A stretch of DNA of 54,679 bases from Methylobacterium bullatum (GCF_014845095.1 NZ_NKUG01000072.1:1-54679); one strand, 5' to 3'. Shown: positions 1 to 7,720, numbered from the stretch's first letter. Notes: a model not told the origin generated them from the letters alone. Numbers and translations are program-made.

Positions 1-36
1 GCTCTCCCAGGCACGGTGGTGTTGGGGTGGGGGCGG

Positions 37-246
37 TCATGACAGCACCGCCAGCGCACCGTTGATGACCGTCAGAATGAGGGCGCAGGCAAGCAAGCCA
101 ATTCCTGCGAAGAAGAGGATTACCACCTCACCCTGACGCTCGATCCGTGATCCGCCCCTGCCATTGTCTGGAATGACCCATGGCGCCGAAATGGCAGCCG
201 ATCCAAGAATGACTAGGACGGCTGCTGTGATGACGAGGGCGGCCAT
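37..246 (-). CDS. small two-helix membrane protein
   Basis: This is a 69-residue protein with two hydrophobic segments, at about residues 2-24 and 45-66, joined by a short charged loop (RGGSRIERQG). I chose the ATG at 246 because it overlaps the TGA of the upstream gene as ATGA, which implies translational coupling. It is the last leftward gene visible, so it is furthest from the early promoter. I recognise no family. A role in membrane-level exclusion or modulation is possible but not shown. Confidence 0.6.
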   Translation of the reverse strand: MAALVITAAVLVILGSAAISAPWVIPDNGRGGSRIERQGEVVILFFAGIGLLACALILTVINGALAVLS

Positions 247-1391
247 CACGCCTCCTCCCCTGAGCTTTTGGAAGGTGAGGTCGGGGCGGTGGGGAGCGGC
301 CACCACCGAAGAGCGTTCATGTAACCCCTCAAGGGGAACGGCCCATGCTTGCGGTCATCGACGCACCAAATCGTGCTGCCGGATACGCTCTCTTCCCACG
401 CAACAGCATGGATGCCGGCGTTGTGATCGAACTCGACAAGGATGCGCGTTCCATCCTTCGGCGCTGTCTCCATCGGTTGTGGAGCGGGCCACCCGTCCCG
501 CTCCCCTCCTTGTTGGGGATGGGCGAGGGCGGCGAGAGCCTCGATAGCAACCCCAGGCCCCTTGCCGGACACCCAAAGCACGACGTCTCCCGGAACCGGC
601 CAATACTCGCCTTCCGGCAGTTGCCCGGCTTCTCCGAAAGCGATGTGCTCCTTGCGCGGCCGAAACAGAACGCCCGTCTTTCCCTCGTGCGTGATGGGAC
701 CGATATCGACCACGCCTTCGCCCAGCGTGATCTGCGTCGCTTCGATCCTGCGCTCCCCCTCACCTGTCGGTGTCGAGACGGAGAGGGCGGCGTCGATCCT
801 CTGAAAGATGCCGCCGTTCTCATCGGGATGGTTTAGCCATGAGCAGGCAGACACATCCTTGGCGATATCGAGAAGGGTGTCCCGCGCTTCCTCCAACGCC
901 GCTCGAACCGGGTCTCCGGGGGAGGGGGAAACCGCCACACCATTCCACGAATGGATGCCAGAGAGCGCATACGTCCGGCACGCAGCCTTGTCGTGATCGT
1001 AGCAGGTAAGCAGCCAGCCGGGCTCGGGATGCCAGTCTGTCGAGCCCCACTCGACGCCCCAAGGGGTAATGGTGCGGATGGCTCGCTCGCCGCGATAGTT
1101 CGTGTAGTCGAGGGTGACCTTTTCAGATGACCGAACCGGGTCTCCGGGGGAGGATGCACCCCCGCCATTATTCGCCTCGACCAACAGCGTCGCCAGCCGA
1201 AGAGCCGTCTCGTAGGACTGCCCGACCGTGGCGTGCTCCGAATGGAAGAACGTCGCGATGTCGTTGTCGTCCTCGTCGTGGATGTAGATCGCGTCGGCGG
1301 CACGCTCCGTGGGCTCGTTGACCCTGAGGCGGCGTGCCTGGTTAGCCCCCTCGCGCTTCGGGTTCGGGTTGGTGAGGGAGGGGGTGGTCAT
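246..1391 (-). CDS. mosaic phage protein with WYL-like and DUF551-like segments
   Basis: This 381-residue protein reads as several modules. Residues about 90-150 contain YRGERAIRTITPWGVEWG, then WHPEPGWLL and RTYALSGI, the pattern of WYL-like domains that occur alone in many phage proteins. The C-terminus (about 305-372) has PMETAPKDGTRILVEF followed by a W-rich end, like DUF551-type phage proteins. A similar segment recurs in the gene at 42893. The peptide SPGDPVR appears twice (about residues 80 and 156) and is encoded by a 22-bp exact repeat, as if modules were joined at a common linker. The gene overlaps its downstream neighbour by ATGA. The biochemical role is unknown. Confidence 0.65.
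   Translation of the reverse strand: MTTPSLTNPNPKREGANQARRLRVNEPTERAADAIYIHDEDDNDIATFFHSEHATVGQSYETALRLATLLVEANNGGGASSPGDPVRSSEKVTLDYTNYRGERAIRTITPWGVEWGSTDWHPEPGWLLTCYDHDKAACRTYALSGIHSWNGVAVSPSPGDPVRAALEEARDTLLDIAKDVSACSWLNHPDENGGIFQRIDAALSVSTPTGEGERRIEATQITLGEGVVDIGPITHEGKTGVLFRPRKEHIAFGEAGQLPEGEYWPVPGDVVLWVSGKGPGVAIEALAALAHPQQGGERDGWPAPQPMETAPKDGTRILVEFDHNAGIHAVAWEESVSGSTIWCVDDRKHGPFPLRGYMNALRWWPLPTAPTSPSKSSGEEA
904..1153. repeat. 22-bp direct repeat pair within one gene
   Basis: The same 22 bases occur at 904-925 and 1132-1153, with core CCGGGTCTCCGGGGGAGG. In the minus-strand gene both copies encode a linker containing SPGDPVR. The two copies bracket the WYL-like segment. Confidence 0.75.
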
Positions 1392-1777
1392 GGGCGCTGG
1401 TATCCGAGCTTGAGCTTTTCGATTGGCGAGCTGGCCCGGCGCTGTGGCGGGGCTGGCGAGAAGCCGGCGGATTTGATCTGGCTCGGCGGGCGGATGCCCA
1501 GCGCGGCTCGCTTGTTGCGCTTCGCCTTGGCGGCGCGGCTGTGATCGTCCGCGTCTTTCCCGGCCTTGCAGGACAGGTGCGCGGGACCGCAGTTAGCGTC
1601 GGTGTCCGCGCCTCCGAGCTCCAGAGCGCGGACGTGTTCGATGAACCAAGCGTCGCGTGTGCCGTCGATCTGGCCGCCGCACGTCACACAGTGGCCCTCA
1701 TGCGCCTCCCAGATGCGGAGGACGCGGGTCGGGGTCATAGACTTGCGCTTGGTGGTGCCGACGTCCTGGTAGGGCAT
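1388..1777 (-). CDS. HNH endonuclease
   Basis: The 129-residue protein has a zinc-binding pair CVTCGG near residue 30, then the HNH core FIEHVRALELGGADTDANCG and LSCKAGKDADD. The remaining C-terminal part is basic. This is the usual layout of small phage HNH nucleases, which cut DNA using a metal held by His residues. It overlaps the downstream gene by ATGA and abuts the TAG of the upstream gene with no gap, so it sits firmly in the early leftward operon. It may serve recombination or be a selfish nuclease; the target is unknown. Confidence 0.8.
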   Translation of the reverse strand: MPYQDVGTTKRKSMTPTRVLRIWEAHEGHCVTCGGQIDGTRDAWFIEHVRALELGGADTDANCGPAHLSCKAGKDADDHSRAAKAKRNKRAALGIRPPSQIKSAGFSPAPPQRRASSPIEKLKLGYQRP

Positions 1778-2302
1778 CTACGCAGCCCTCCCGGCTTCGT
1801 GGGAGAGCGTTCCAGCCGACACGCCGACCATCTCGTCGAGCAGGGCGAGCACCTTGTCCTTGCTATCGGCAAAGGTGCGCCGATCCATCGCCTTCAGGTT
1901 CTGGCTCTTGGCCGTCATCACGACGACCATGGCCTCGTGGATGACCACAGCGGCGTAGTCGTCCATGGGCGACACGAAAGCGGCGACCCGCCGTGCCTCG
2001 GATTTTGACGCGCAGACGATAGACCGCTCGTCGCGGAAGCCCGTCTGGATCAAAGCGTGTTTGCGAAGATGCTCCGGCGTCGGGAAGTGCCGAGAAACGT
2101 CCTCGGGCAACTGCTCCCATGCCTCGCGGACGCTCGCGAAGTAGTGCCGATGGCTGTTGGCCGAACGCTCCTCGTGAGGGACGAGCGTGTAAGTTTCGCC
2201 GATGGTGTAGGCGGCATCGGCCCGCTTCGCCCAATGCTGGTTCAGCGGAACGAGGGCTTCTCCATCCCAGCGGAATGGCAGAGGGGGAAGCGCGTCGCTC
2301 AT
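1778..2302 (-). CDS. conserved phage early protein, next to the recombination genes
   Basis: This 174-residue protein has the blocks PFRWDGEALVPL, HEERSANSHRHYFASVREAW, RDERSIVCASKSEARRVAAF and a C-terminal AKSQNLKAMDRRTFADSK. I know this type from alphaproteobacterial prophages beside YqaJ/ERF genes, without an assigned function. The pattern of the first and last blocks faintly recalls DUF1367 (YdfU-like) proteins, but that link is weak. It overlaps the YqaJ-like gene by ATGA, suggesting a role accompanying recombination. Confidence 0.6.
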   Translation of the reverse strand: MSDALPPLPFRWDGEALVPLNQHWAKRADAAYTIGETYTLVPHEERSANSHRHYFASVREAWEQLPEDVSRHFPTPEHLRKHALIQTGFRDERSIVCASKSEARRVAAFVSPMDDYAAVVIHEAMVVVMTAKSQNLKAMDRRTFADSKDKVLALLDEMVGVSAGTLSHEAGRAA

Positions 2303-2928
2303 GCCGCGGCCCTTACGTCAGAGCCATAGGCGCGGATCTTCTCGACGGTGGCGCGAAGCTCGTCGTTGAAGGCGTCCACGGCCTTGGACATGATCGCGAT
2401 GTAGGTCTCGTCGCGGTAGGCGCGCTTCACGAGGAGGGGCAGCTTGGGCCAGTAGACGACGAGGTCGATCCACTCGCGCTCGGCGACCCAAAGCACGCCC
2501 TGGCACTGCGCCTTATGCTCCGGCAGGAACTCGTCCTTGAGGAGGGCGTCGATGAGCAGGTGAGGGAGCTTGGTCTTCACCTCAACCGCGCCCACGTCAC
2601 CGATCAGGCTGTCGGGGCTGCATCCCTTGGGGCCGTTGACGATGAAGCCTACCTGTTGTGGCTCCACGTCAGCCGTGAAGGCGTAGAGGTCACGGGCCTC
2701 GTCCTCCATGGCCTTGCCCCGCTCCATGTGTGCGTTGCTGAAGCTCTCCATGGGCTCGCCGGTCAGGATTTCTCCGGCCAGCTTGAGCATGTAGGTGCGT
2801 CGCGTCTTGCTCTCAGCGCCAGCCTTGCCGGACGCCATGACCGTCGAGAACTCGGAGGCGGTCGGCATCCCGGCGCGAACGCGGAACCACTCTTCGCTGC
2901 CCTGGGCGCATTCAATGATCTGCATCAT
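2299..2928 (-). CDS. YqaJ-like viral recombinase exonuclease
   Basis: This is a 209-residue nuclease of the lambda-Exo/YqaJ fold. It begins with QGSEEWFRVRAGMPTAS, the typical N-terminal motif. It then has ERGKAMEDEARDLY with the helix glutamate, GCSPDSLIGD with the catalytic Asp, VEVKTKLP supplying the E-x-K pair, and HKAQCQGVLW with the conserved Gln. Such enzymes resect double-strand ends 5'-3' and hand single strands to an annealing protein, here the ERF gene immediately upstream. Two Met codons start the frame; the first overlaps the upstream TGA. Full length for the family. Confidence 0.9.
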   Translation of the reverse strand: MMQIIECAQGSEEWFRVRAGMPTASEFSTVMASGKAGAESKTRRTYMLKLAGEILTGEPMESFSNAHMERGKAMEDEARDLYAFTADVEPQQVGFIVNGPKGCSPDSLIGDVGAVEVKTKLPHLLIDALLKDEFLPEHKAQCQGVLWVAEREWIDLVVYWPKLPLLVKRAYRDETYIAIMSKAVDAFNDELRATVEKIRAYGSDVRAAA

Positions 2929-3707
2929 GGCTTCGCTCCCTGGCGAGACTTGGCGTCGATGCGGTCCTGAAGGATGCCGAGCGCTCGCGCGTGATCCTTC
3001 GTCAGGATGTCCGAGATGCTTTCGGCCTTCAGAACCGCGAGGAACTTGCCGATGTTGGCTTCGGCCTTGGTGACGAGGGCGCGGATTTCATCGGCCTGCT
3101 CGTCGGTGATGAAGCGCGCCGGCGCAGAACCCTGCCCGTCGTCGTCACGATCCTCCGCCAGCCGGCTCGTCAGGTTGAGTAAGGCGCGGGCGGTGTATCG
3201 CTGCCCGTAGCTGGTGGATGAGCCGACCGCCTGGACGGCATTCTTGCTGCCCGACGTGTCGAGCGGCAGATGGATCGTGGTCTGCTCCTTGTGACCGTCG
3301 CGATGGCGCAGTACGCCGGTCACGATGATCTGGCCTTCCTCGCGACCGCACAGGAAGCTGATGGAGAAACCGTGACGCGCCAGAACCGGCTTGATCGCCT
3401 CGTTGATGTCGTCCCACTTCGCGTAGGTGCTTTGGACCTTGCCGTACTTGTCCTTGATCCCACCGCGCTCGCCGATGATCGGCAGTTCGGGCTGCATCTC
3501 GGAAAGGGCCGCCGAATAGGCCGCCTCAGCCGTGCGGGAGGTGATCCGCTCGTAGAGGTCCATCAGCCGTTCGAGCTTGGTCACGTCGGTTGACGGATCG
3601 CTGGCGGCGCGGCCGATGACCTCCATCAGGGAGGTGGCATTGGCCTGGATCACGACCGGCTCGCGGCGTATCTCTTCGGCAGGCATGAGTTCGTGTTGGG
3701 CGTTCAT
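2925..3707 (-). CDS. ERF-family single-strand annealing protein
   Basis: This 260-residue protein has the ERF signature GSSTSYGQRYTARALLNL near residue 165, preceded by YAKWDDINEAIKPVLARHGF, where the family recognises the single strand. The C-terminus is a charged helical tail. ERF proteins anneal complementary strands in phage recombination, and this one pairs with the YqaJ-like exonuclease downstream. I chose the ATG at 3707 over the earlier in-frame start at 3743 because GGAGAAGG stands just upstream of it. Its ATG overlaps the stop of a tiny membrane gene as ATGA. Confidence 0.9.
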   Translation of the reverse strand: MNAQHELMPAEEIRREPVVIQANATSLMEVIGRAASDPSTDVTKLERLMDLYERITSRTAEAAYSAALSEMQPELPIIGERGGIKDKYGKVQSTYAKWDDINEAIKPVLARHGFSISFLCGREEGQIIVTGVLRHRDGHKEQTTIHLPLDTSGSKNAVQAVGSSTSYGQRYTARALLNLTSRLAEDRDDDGQGSAPARFITDEQADEIRALVTKAEANIGKFLAVLKAESISDILTKDHARALGILQDRIDAKSRQGAKP

Positions 3708-3808
3708 CACACCTTCTCCGAGCGAGAGGATTGCAGGGACCACAGGCCGAGCCAGACGATCAGGGCGAGGACGGTGAAGAGGGGGATCAGCGCGAGGCCG
3801 TGGGACAT
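3707..3808 (-). CDS. 33-residue single-helix membrane peptide
   Basis: The peptide starts MSHGLALIPLFTVLALIVW and ends in a short polar tail (SSRSEKV). One hydrophobic helix spans about residues 5-24. It lies between two early genes, 4 bases after one and overlapping the ERF start as ATGA, so it is probably translated. The function is unknown. Several comparable tiny membrane genes occur at junctions in this phage. Confidence 0.55.
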   Translation of the reverse strand: MSHGLALIPLFTVLALIVWLGLWSLQSSRSEKV

Positions 3809-3812
3809 GGCA

Positions 3813-4154
3813 TCAGGCCGCTGCGCTTGAGCGGAAGTCGCTGTCCGGCGGGCCGGATGAAACCACGCGAGCCTGCTTGGCCTCGGCGACGAGCTCGACC
3901 CGTGCGCTACGCTCGGCAGGTGTGAGGGCCGCCGCCTTCGTGGCCTCAACTGACATCATCGCGACGTCGATCTGCGCGAGCATGTCTGTGAGGTTGCCGC
4001 GGACTTCCGCCATGCGCCGGATGAGGTCGTCGTATCCCTCGTCAGCGAAGGGAGCCGCGTGAGCGATGGTCTGCATCGGCGTCGTCAGCGTCCAAAGGGA
4101 GTTGCCAACGAACATGATGTTGTCGGTGAGACGGCAGCTGGTGGTGACGGACAT
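3813..4154 (-). CDS. hypothetical early phage protein
   Basis: This 113-residue protein is mostly helical, with a segment around residues 40-95 rich in Ala, Glu and Arg (GYDDLIRRMAEVRGNLTDML). There is no signal peptide, membrane helix or recognised domain. It starts at an ATG sharing bases with the preceding TAA and is part of the continuous leftward operon. Confidence 0.6.
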   Translation of the reverse strand: MSVTTSCRLTDNIMFVGNSLWTLTTPMQTIAHAAPFADEGYDDLIRRMAEVRGNLTDMLAQIDVAMMSVEATKAAALTPAERSARVELVAEAKQARVVSSGPPDSDFRSSAAA

Positions 4155-4462
4155 TAAGCGGCCCTCATGTCAGAGATGTCGTGGCAGGGCGGGATCTGGC
4201 TGGTGGCCTCCGCGATCTTGGCGCGGATGCTCTCGCGGAGACGGGAAAGCCGAAGCTCGATGCCGTCAGCAATCTCGGTGAGGTCGAAGGCAGAGGCCGT
4301 CATCGACCAGGGATCGTCGGCAAGCTTGCGCTGAAACCGGGCGTTCTGAGCCGCTAGGTTCTGAAGGCAGATCGCCTTCTCGCCGTCGTCGGGCATGCCG
4401 GAGAGCTTGGCATCCAGCTTCTCGAAGTAGCTGGCGATCTTGGGGTTGCCGTAGGAGACCAT
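4154..4462 (-). CDS. hypothetical early phage protein
   Basis: This 102-residue soluble protein is likely all-helical, with a heptad-like centre (FQRKLADD, ELRLSRLRESIRAKIAEA). No family is recognised. It is in the leftward operon, and its start codon lies in the first copy of a repeated junction sequence (4459-4475). Confidence 0.6.
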   Translation of the reverse strand: MVSYGNPKIASYFEKLDAKLSGMPDDGEKAICLQNLAAQNARFQRKLADDPWSMTASAFDLTEIADGIELRLSRLRESIRAKIAEATSQIPPCHDISDMRAA

Positions 4463-4465
4463 GGC

Positions 4466-4795
4466 TCAGGCCTCCTCGCGCAGGAGTTCAGCGCGATATT
4501 CGGCGGCATCCTCGCGGTCGGCCTGGTCGGCTTCGACCGCATCGGCGACGAGGCTATCGAGCAGATCCGTGTCGGTTTCGACGAAGTTCGTCAGCCAATC
4601 CGGGACAGGAAGCTCGCTCTGCCCGTGCCAGAGCTTGATGGAGACGACTTCCGCGTCCGCACCATGGCCCGGCTCGTCGTAGCTACCCTTGAAAGCCGGG
4701 GTGAAATCGTAGCCGACGATCAGGGAAAGCTCGCGCTCGCCGCCGTCGTTGATGGACAGGCACAAGCCCGTCTTGAAGAAGCGGGTCTTTGCCAT
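4466..4795 (-). CDS. hypothetical early phage protein, acidic C-terminus
   Basis: The 109-residue protein has a beta-like N-terminal half (LSLIVGYDFTPAFKGSYDEP, EVVSIKLWHG) and a strongly acidic helical C-terminal half (ADAVEADQADREDAAEY). No catalytic motif is visible. The end of this gene carries the ribosome-binding sequence GGAGG for the next gene, and its start lies in the second copy of the repeated junction sequence. Confidence 0.6.
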   Translation of the reverse strand: MAKTRFFKTGLCLSINDGGERELSLIVGYDFTPAFKGSYDEPGHGADAEVVSIKLWHGQSELPVPDWLTNFVETDTDLLDSLVADAVEADQADREDAAEYRAELLREEA

Positions 4796-4798
4796 GGC

Positions 4799-5095
4799 TC
4801 AGGCCTCCGCTTTGGCGAGAGCGGCGCGAGCCGACTGAACCCAAACAGGATGCCGGTTTTTGTACCGCTGCTGCCGGTGAGCCCAATATTCGAGAGCCAG
4901 CTTCAGGGCGCAGATCATATCGACATGTAAAATGGCGGCGCGGACCACCTCGACAGCGAGGGCGTCTGAACCTTCGCCATCGAACATGATGGTGATTTCG
5001 CCGGCGTATATGACGGCGCTGTCAGTGACGGGCGTGCCGTCAAGGCGCTCGGCTGAACCAAGCGAGAGATCGCTAAGAGATACTGCCTGAGCCAT
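4799..5095 (-). CDS. hypothetical early phage protein
   Basis: This 98-residue protein has a short beta-rich N-terminus and a basic helical C-terminus (LALEYWAHRQQRYKNRHPVW). That C-terminal pattern is frequent in small phage proteins of unknown role. It starts at 5095, directly after the TGA of the short membrane gene. Confidence 0.55.
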   Translation of the reverse strand: MAQAVSLSDLSLGSAERLDGTPVTDSAVIYAGEITIMFDGEGSDALAVEVVRAAILHVDMICALKLALEYWAHRQQRYKNRHPVWVQSARAALAKAEA

Positions 5096-5096
5096 C

Positions 5097-5246
5097 TCAC
5101 GCCCTCCACACGAACGAGGAGGCCTGCCGGTCAGCAGTGCGAGCGCGATGGTGGCGGAGGGCTTCGCGCTGGAAGCCGATGGCGAGGCCGCCGAGAAGGA
5201 TCAGCAGAAGCGCGAACGGGGCGAGGTTTTCGAGGAAAGTGCCCAT
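5097..5246 (-). CDS. 49-residue membrane peptide
   Basis: The peptide starts MGTFLENLAPFALLLILLGG, has one hydrophobic helix (about residues 8-23), then a basic tail with REALRHHRARTADRQ. It fits exactly between its neighbours: it starts 4 bases after the upstream stop and ends 2 bases before the next start. The function is unknown. Confidence 0.5.
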   Translation of the reverse strand: MGTFLENLAPFALLLILLGGLAIGFQREALRHHRARTADRQASSFVWRA

Positions 5247-5249
5247 GGC

Positions 5250-5813
5250 TCAGGCTGCCTTCTCAGAAGAAGCTGCCTGGAAAGCGCCATTCGCGAGGGC
5301 TCCGACAAAATTCAGCTTCAGAGGCGCGACGCTATCCGGGCCGCTTCCTGAACTGCCCTCGTCGTTCGTCCACTCGCCGTTATCGAGAGACGTCCAATCG
5401 ACACCAACGGCCTCGGAAATCGCGCGAAGCTGCGGCTTACCGTAGAGGTCGTAATCCTCAATCTGCTTGGCGGCCTCGTCTTCGCCGAGAAGCCAGAGCC
5501 AAGCCTGCATGTGACAGATGGATCGGCCAGCGCTCAGGCCACGGCAGTCATTGGCCTTATCCCAAGCGAAGCTGAGATAGTCGCGAATTCTTTCGACGAC
5601 CGAGACATCATCACGTCCCGCCGGCGACCAGTCATCAGCTATCGCCTCGGGGATCAAGAATGGCGATGCAGCCTCGAACGGAAGGGTTTCAATTAGATCC
5701 GAGTGGACGGCGCCGAAGAAGTCGGCGATGCCGTCCTCAAGGCTGCGGATCTTGGCGACAACCTCGTCATCGCTACGTCGAATGGTGGTGGGCTGGGACA
5801 CTTCGATCTCCAT
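5250..5813 (-). CDS. first gene of the leftward early operon, function unknown
   Basis: This is a 187-residue soluble protein. The centre reads SAGRSICHMQAWLWLLGE followed by QIEDYDLYGKPQLRAISEAV, a pattern I have seen in alphaproteobacterial phages without a function. The last 30 residues look disordered. It is the promoter-proximal gene of the left operon, so it should be expressed first on induction. No clear Shine-Dalgarno sequence precedes the ATG. Confidence 0.65.
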   Translation of the reverse strand: MEIEVSQPTTIRRSDDEVVAKIRSLEDGIADFFGAVHSDLIETLPFEAASPFLIPEAIADDWSPAGRDDVSVVERIRDYLSFAWDKANDCRGLSAGRSICHMQAWLWLLGEDEAAKQIEDYDLYGKPQLRAISEAVGVDWTSLDNGEWTNDEGSSGSGPDSVAPLKLNFVGALANGAFQAASSEKAA

Positions 5814-5838
5814 CGGCTCGGGGAGCTGATGGAGTGAC

Positions 5839-5882
5839 TGTATCGCTTTGTATCGCTACATGTCAAGCACTATCGATACAAA
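5839..5882 (-). promoter_or_regulatory. leftward early promoter and repressor operators
   Basis: Read on the minus strand there is TTGACA (5861-5866), a 16-bp spacer, and GATACA (5839-5844). The -10 element is itself part of an operator-like half-site. Half-sites are TGTATCG at 5839-5845, TTGTATCG at 5848-5855 and CGATACAA at 5874-5881. The arms TTTGTATCG (5847-5855) and CGATACAAA (5874-5882) form a perfect 9-bp inverted repeat. Repressor bound here would cover the promoter. Confidence 0.65.
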
Positions 5883-5896
5883 CGATGCAGGATATT

Positions 5897-6574
5897 TTAG
5901 CGGATGCCCGATTTAACGATCAGATGCATTGCCTCAACCGCCCCGCGCTCAAAGCGAAGCTCGCTGGCAGGATTATACTGCGCGACCACAACGTGCTCGT
6001 TCGAGCCGGAGACGTACCGCTTGATGTAAGCGTGAAGCTCACCTCCCTGGTCCCGGACCTGAAGGACGATATGAGCCCCTTTATGGATCGTGCGGGTAGG
6101 GTGAATGTAGACGATCTCTCCCGCAAAGTAGCGGGGCTCCATGCTCTCTCCGACAACCTCTAGGGCGTAAGCTCCCGGCACATCGTCTAGCGACCTAGGC
6201 GATGGAATGTGGTCCGTCACGGTACCATCCAGCACTACTGCGCTCCCGCTACCACCCTTGGCACGCCCTACTACAGGCAGAGTTTTAAGGCCGTCGACAA
6301 TTTCTCGCGGTTCCGGCCTCGCGTTTGGCTCCGGCAGATAAGCAACAGTAGCGCGCATCTCCCCAGTTCCGTTCCACAGCCAATCAAAATTTAACGAAAG
6401 CTTCTTCGCATAAGTTAAAGCCGCGTTCTTGGTCATCTCGCGTGTCCCGTTCTCGTGCGAGCGCCAAGTGCTCTGCGCGATCTGGAACCTCTCCGCAGCA
6501 ATCGCCACACTGCTCAGGTTCGCCTCAAGCCTCGCAATCTGAAGACGCTCGCGGCGCTCGTCGTTCGCACTCAT
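5897..6574 (-). CDS. CI-type repressor with S24 peptidase domain
   Basis: This 225-residue repressor has an N-terminal helix-turn-helix (about residues 8-60, SSVAIAAERFQIAQSTWRSH), a linker, and a C-terminal S24/LexA-like peptidase. The nucleophile is in VVGESMEPRYFAGEIVYIHP and the general-base Lys in AYIKRYV. The likely self-cleavage segment VVGRAKGGSG lacks the common Ala-Gly pair. The start at 6574 (MSANDERRE) is preferred over 6634 because the upstream codons run through operator DNA. It lies between two operator clusters and is transcribed opposite to the Cro-like gene, the standard lambdoid lysogeny switch. Confidence 0.9.
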   Translation of the reverse strand: MSANDERRERLQIARLEANLSSVAIAAERFQIAQSTWRSHENGTREMTKNAALTYAKKLSLNFDWLWNGTGEMRATVAYLPEPNARPEPREIVDGLKTLPVVGRAKGGSGSAVVLDGTVTDHIPSPRSLDDVPGAYALEVVGESMEPRYFAGEIVYIHPTRTIHKGAHIVLQVRDQGGELHAYIKRYVSGSNEHVVVAQYNPASELRFERGAVEAMHLIVKSGIR

Positions 6575-6598
6575 TTGGCAGGTCGCTTTCGTAACGGG

Positions 6599-6669
6599 TT
6601 GTATCGCGCCCTTGTATCGAAGCCCGTGCATCATAGGTGTTGACGCTGTATCGCTACTAATGATACAAA
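6599..6669 (+). promoter_or_regulatory. rightward early promoter and repressor operators
   Basis: On the plus strand TTGACG (6640-6645) is followed by a 16-bp spacer and GATACA (6662-6667), the same architecture as the leftward promoter. Half-sites occur at 6599-6606 and 6612-6619 (both TTGTATCG), 6647-6653 (TGTATCG) and 6662-6668 (GATACAA). The predicted start of transcription, near 6674, falls almost on the ATG at 6676, so the message may be leaderless. Confidence 0.65.
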
Positions 6670-6675
6670 GGGTGC

Positions 6676-6948
6676 ATGGATCACGCGCCCCACGACCCCC
6701 GATCTCTCATTGAGCTTTGGCCAAGCGCCGAAGTTTTCGCGCGCGACCTTGGCCTTAAGTATCCGTCGTACGCTCGGGTCATGAAGATCCGAAACAAGAT
6801 CCCGAAGCGCTGGTGGGATCAAGCGGTCTTAAGCGCTAGCCGCCGTGGCATCGAGGGCGTCACTCATCGCTCGCTGGAACGCCTTCATACTGCGGGCCAG
6901 GTCATCACCTCGAATGAGCCCGCGCATCAGACGGCTAACATCGCATGA
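6676..6948 (+). CDS. Cro-like helix-turn-helix regulator
   Basis: This 90-residue protein has the compact DNA-binding pattern LIELWPSAEVFARDLGLKY then VMKIRNKIPKRWWDQAV and RRGIEGVTHRSLERLH, as in the Cro-like/CarPH-type family of alphaproteobacterial phages. It is transcribed from the rightward promoter, opposite the repressor, which supports a Cro role. It overlaps the next gene by ATGA. Confidence 0.75.
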   Translation: MDHAPHDPRSLIELWPSAEVFARDLGLKYPSYARVMKIRNKIPKRWWDQAVLSASRRGIEGVTHRSLERLHTAGQVITSNEPAHQTANIA

Positions 6949-7079
6949 CTGCTGAGGACGCTCTCTGCCTCGCCGTCGCGGCCCTCTGCGCCGCCTGGGT
7001 TGCCTTCGTGCTGATCCGCGGTCCCGGCCCTGACCTTCATCCCATCTCCGCTCCTCTCAATTGGAACACGATCCGATGA
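6945..7079 (+). CDS. 44-residue membrane peptide
   Basis: The peptide begins MTAEDALCLAVAALCAAWVA and has one hydrophobic helix (about residues 6-24), then a polar tail. It is bounded by ATGA overlaps on both sides (6945-6948 and 7076-7079), strong evidence that it is translated. The function is unknown. Confidence 0.55.
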   Translation: MTAEDALCLAVAALCAAWVAFVLIRGPGPDLHPISAPLNWNTIR

Positions 7080-7720
7080 GCGTCACATCTGGAAGCCTCA
7101 GAACCCCAGTCGATCAATCTGCAGTCATCTCCGCCGTGCTCGCGGGCAGGAAGATGACTGAGATCGGCCGCGAGCTTGGTGTCAGCAAGCAGCGCATTGG
7201 CCAGATCGTCCGCAAGGCTGGCGTGGTCGCGCCGACCGGGAATGAGGGTATCGCGGCAGCGCGCGCTCAGGTCGAGGACTTGGTGAAGGCGGGCATGTCC
7301 GACGCCCTCATTGCCAAGACCCTGATGGCGTCTGTCACGATGGTTGCTGGCGAGCGTTGCCGCCTCGGGCTGTCTGAAGGCTATCGCCGCGAAACGCTGC
7401 GACCAATAATACTGCAGCACCTCGCGAATGGGTTCTCGTTCAGGCGCATCGATCAGATGCTCGGGATGAACCGAGGCCAATCGAAAACAATGGTCAAGGA
7501 TGCGGGTGTCTCTTCCCGCTGCAGCAAGTTCCGTGACTTTTCTCATCGGCGAGCGATAGCCCTCAAGTTGAGATCGGAAGGTGCGACTTGGCAAGCCGTT
7601 GCGGCAGCTTTTGCTGAGCACGAAGGCTTCCAGATTACTTCGACGGGCGCTCACTTTTGGTGCTGGAAGCACCACCCCGATTTGTTTGCATCAAAGAGCA
7701 GCAAGGGGTCTGCCCGATGA
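7076..7720 (+). CDS. multi-helix-turn-helix DNA-binding protein
   Basis: The 214-residue protein contains at least three helix-turn-helix-like segments: KMTEIGRELGVSKQRIGQIV near residue 30, FSFRRIDQMLGMNRGQSKTM near 125, and GATWQAVAAAFAEHEGFQIT near 175. It resembles phage regulators that use tandem HTH units to read long sites. No nuclease or ATPase motif is seen. I chose the ATG at 7076 because of the ATGA overlap; the in-frame start at 7061 would run into the previous gene. Confidence 0.6.
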   Translation: MSVTSGSLRTPVDQSAVISAVLAGRKMTEIGRELGVSKQRIGQIVRKAGVVAPTGNEGIAAARAQVEDLVKAGMSDALIAKTLMASVTMVAGERCRLGLSEGYRRETLRPIILQHLANGFSFRRIDQMLGMNRGQSKTMVKDAGVSSRCSKFRDFSHRRAIALKLRSEGATWQAVAAAFAEHEGFQITSTGAHFWCWKHHPDLFASKSSKGSAR

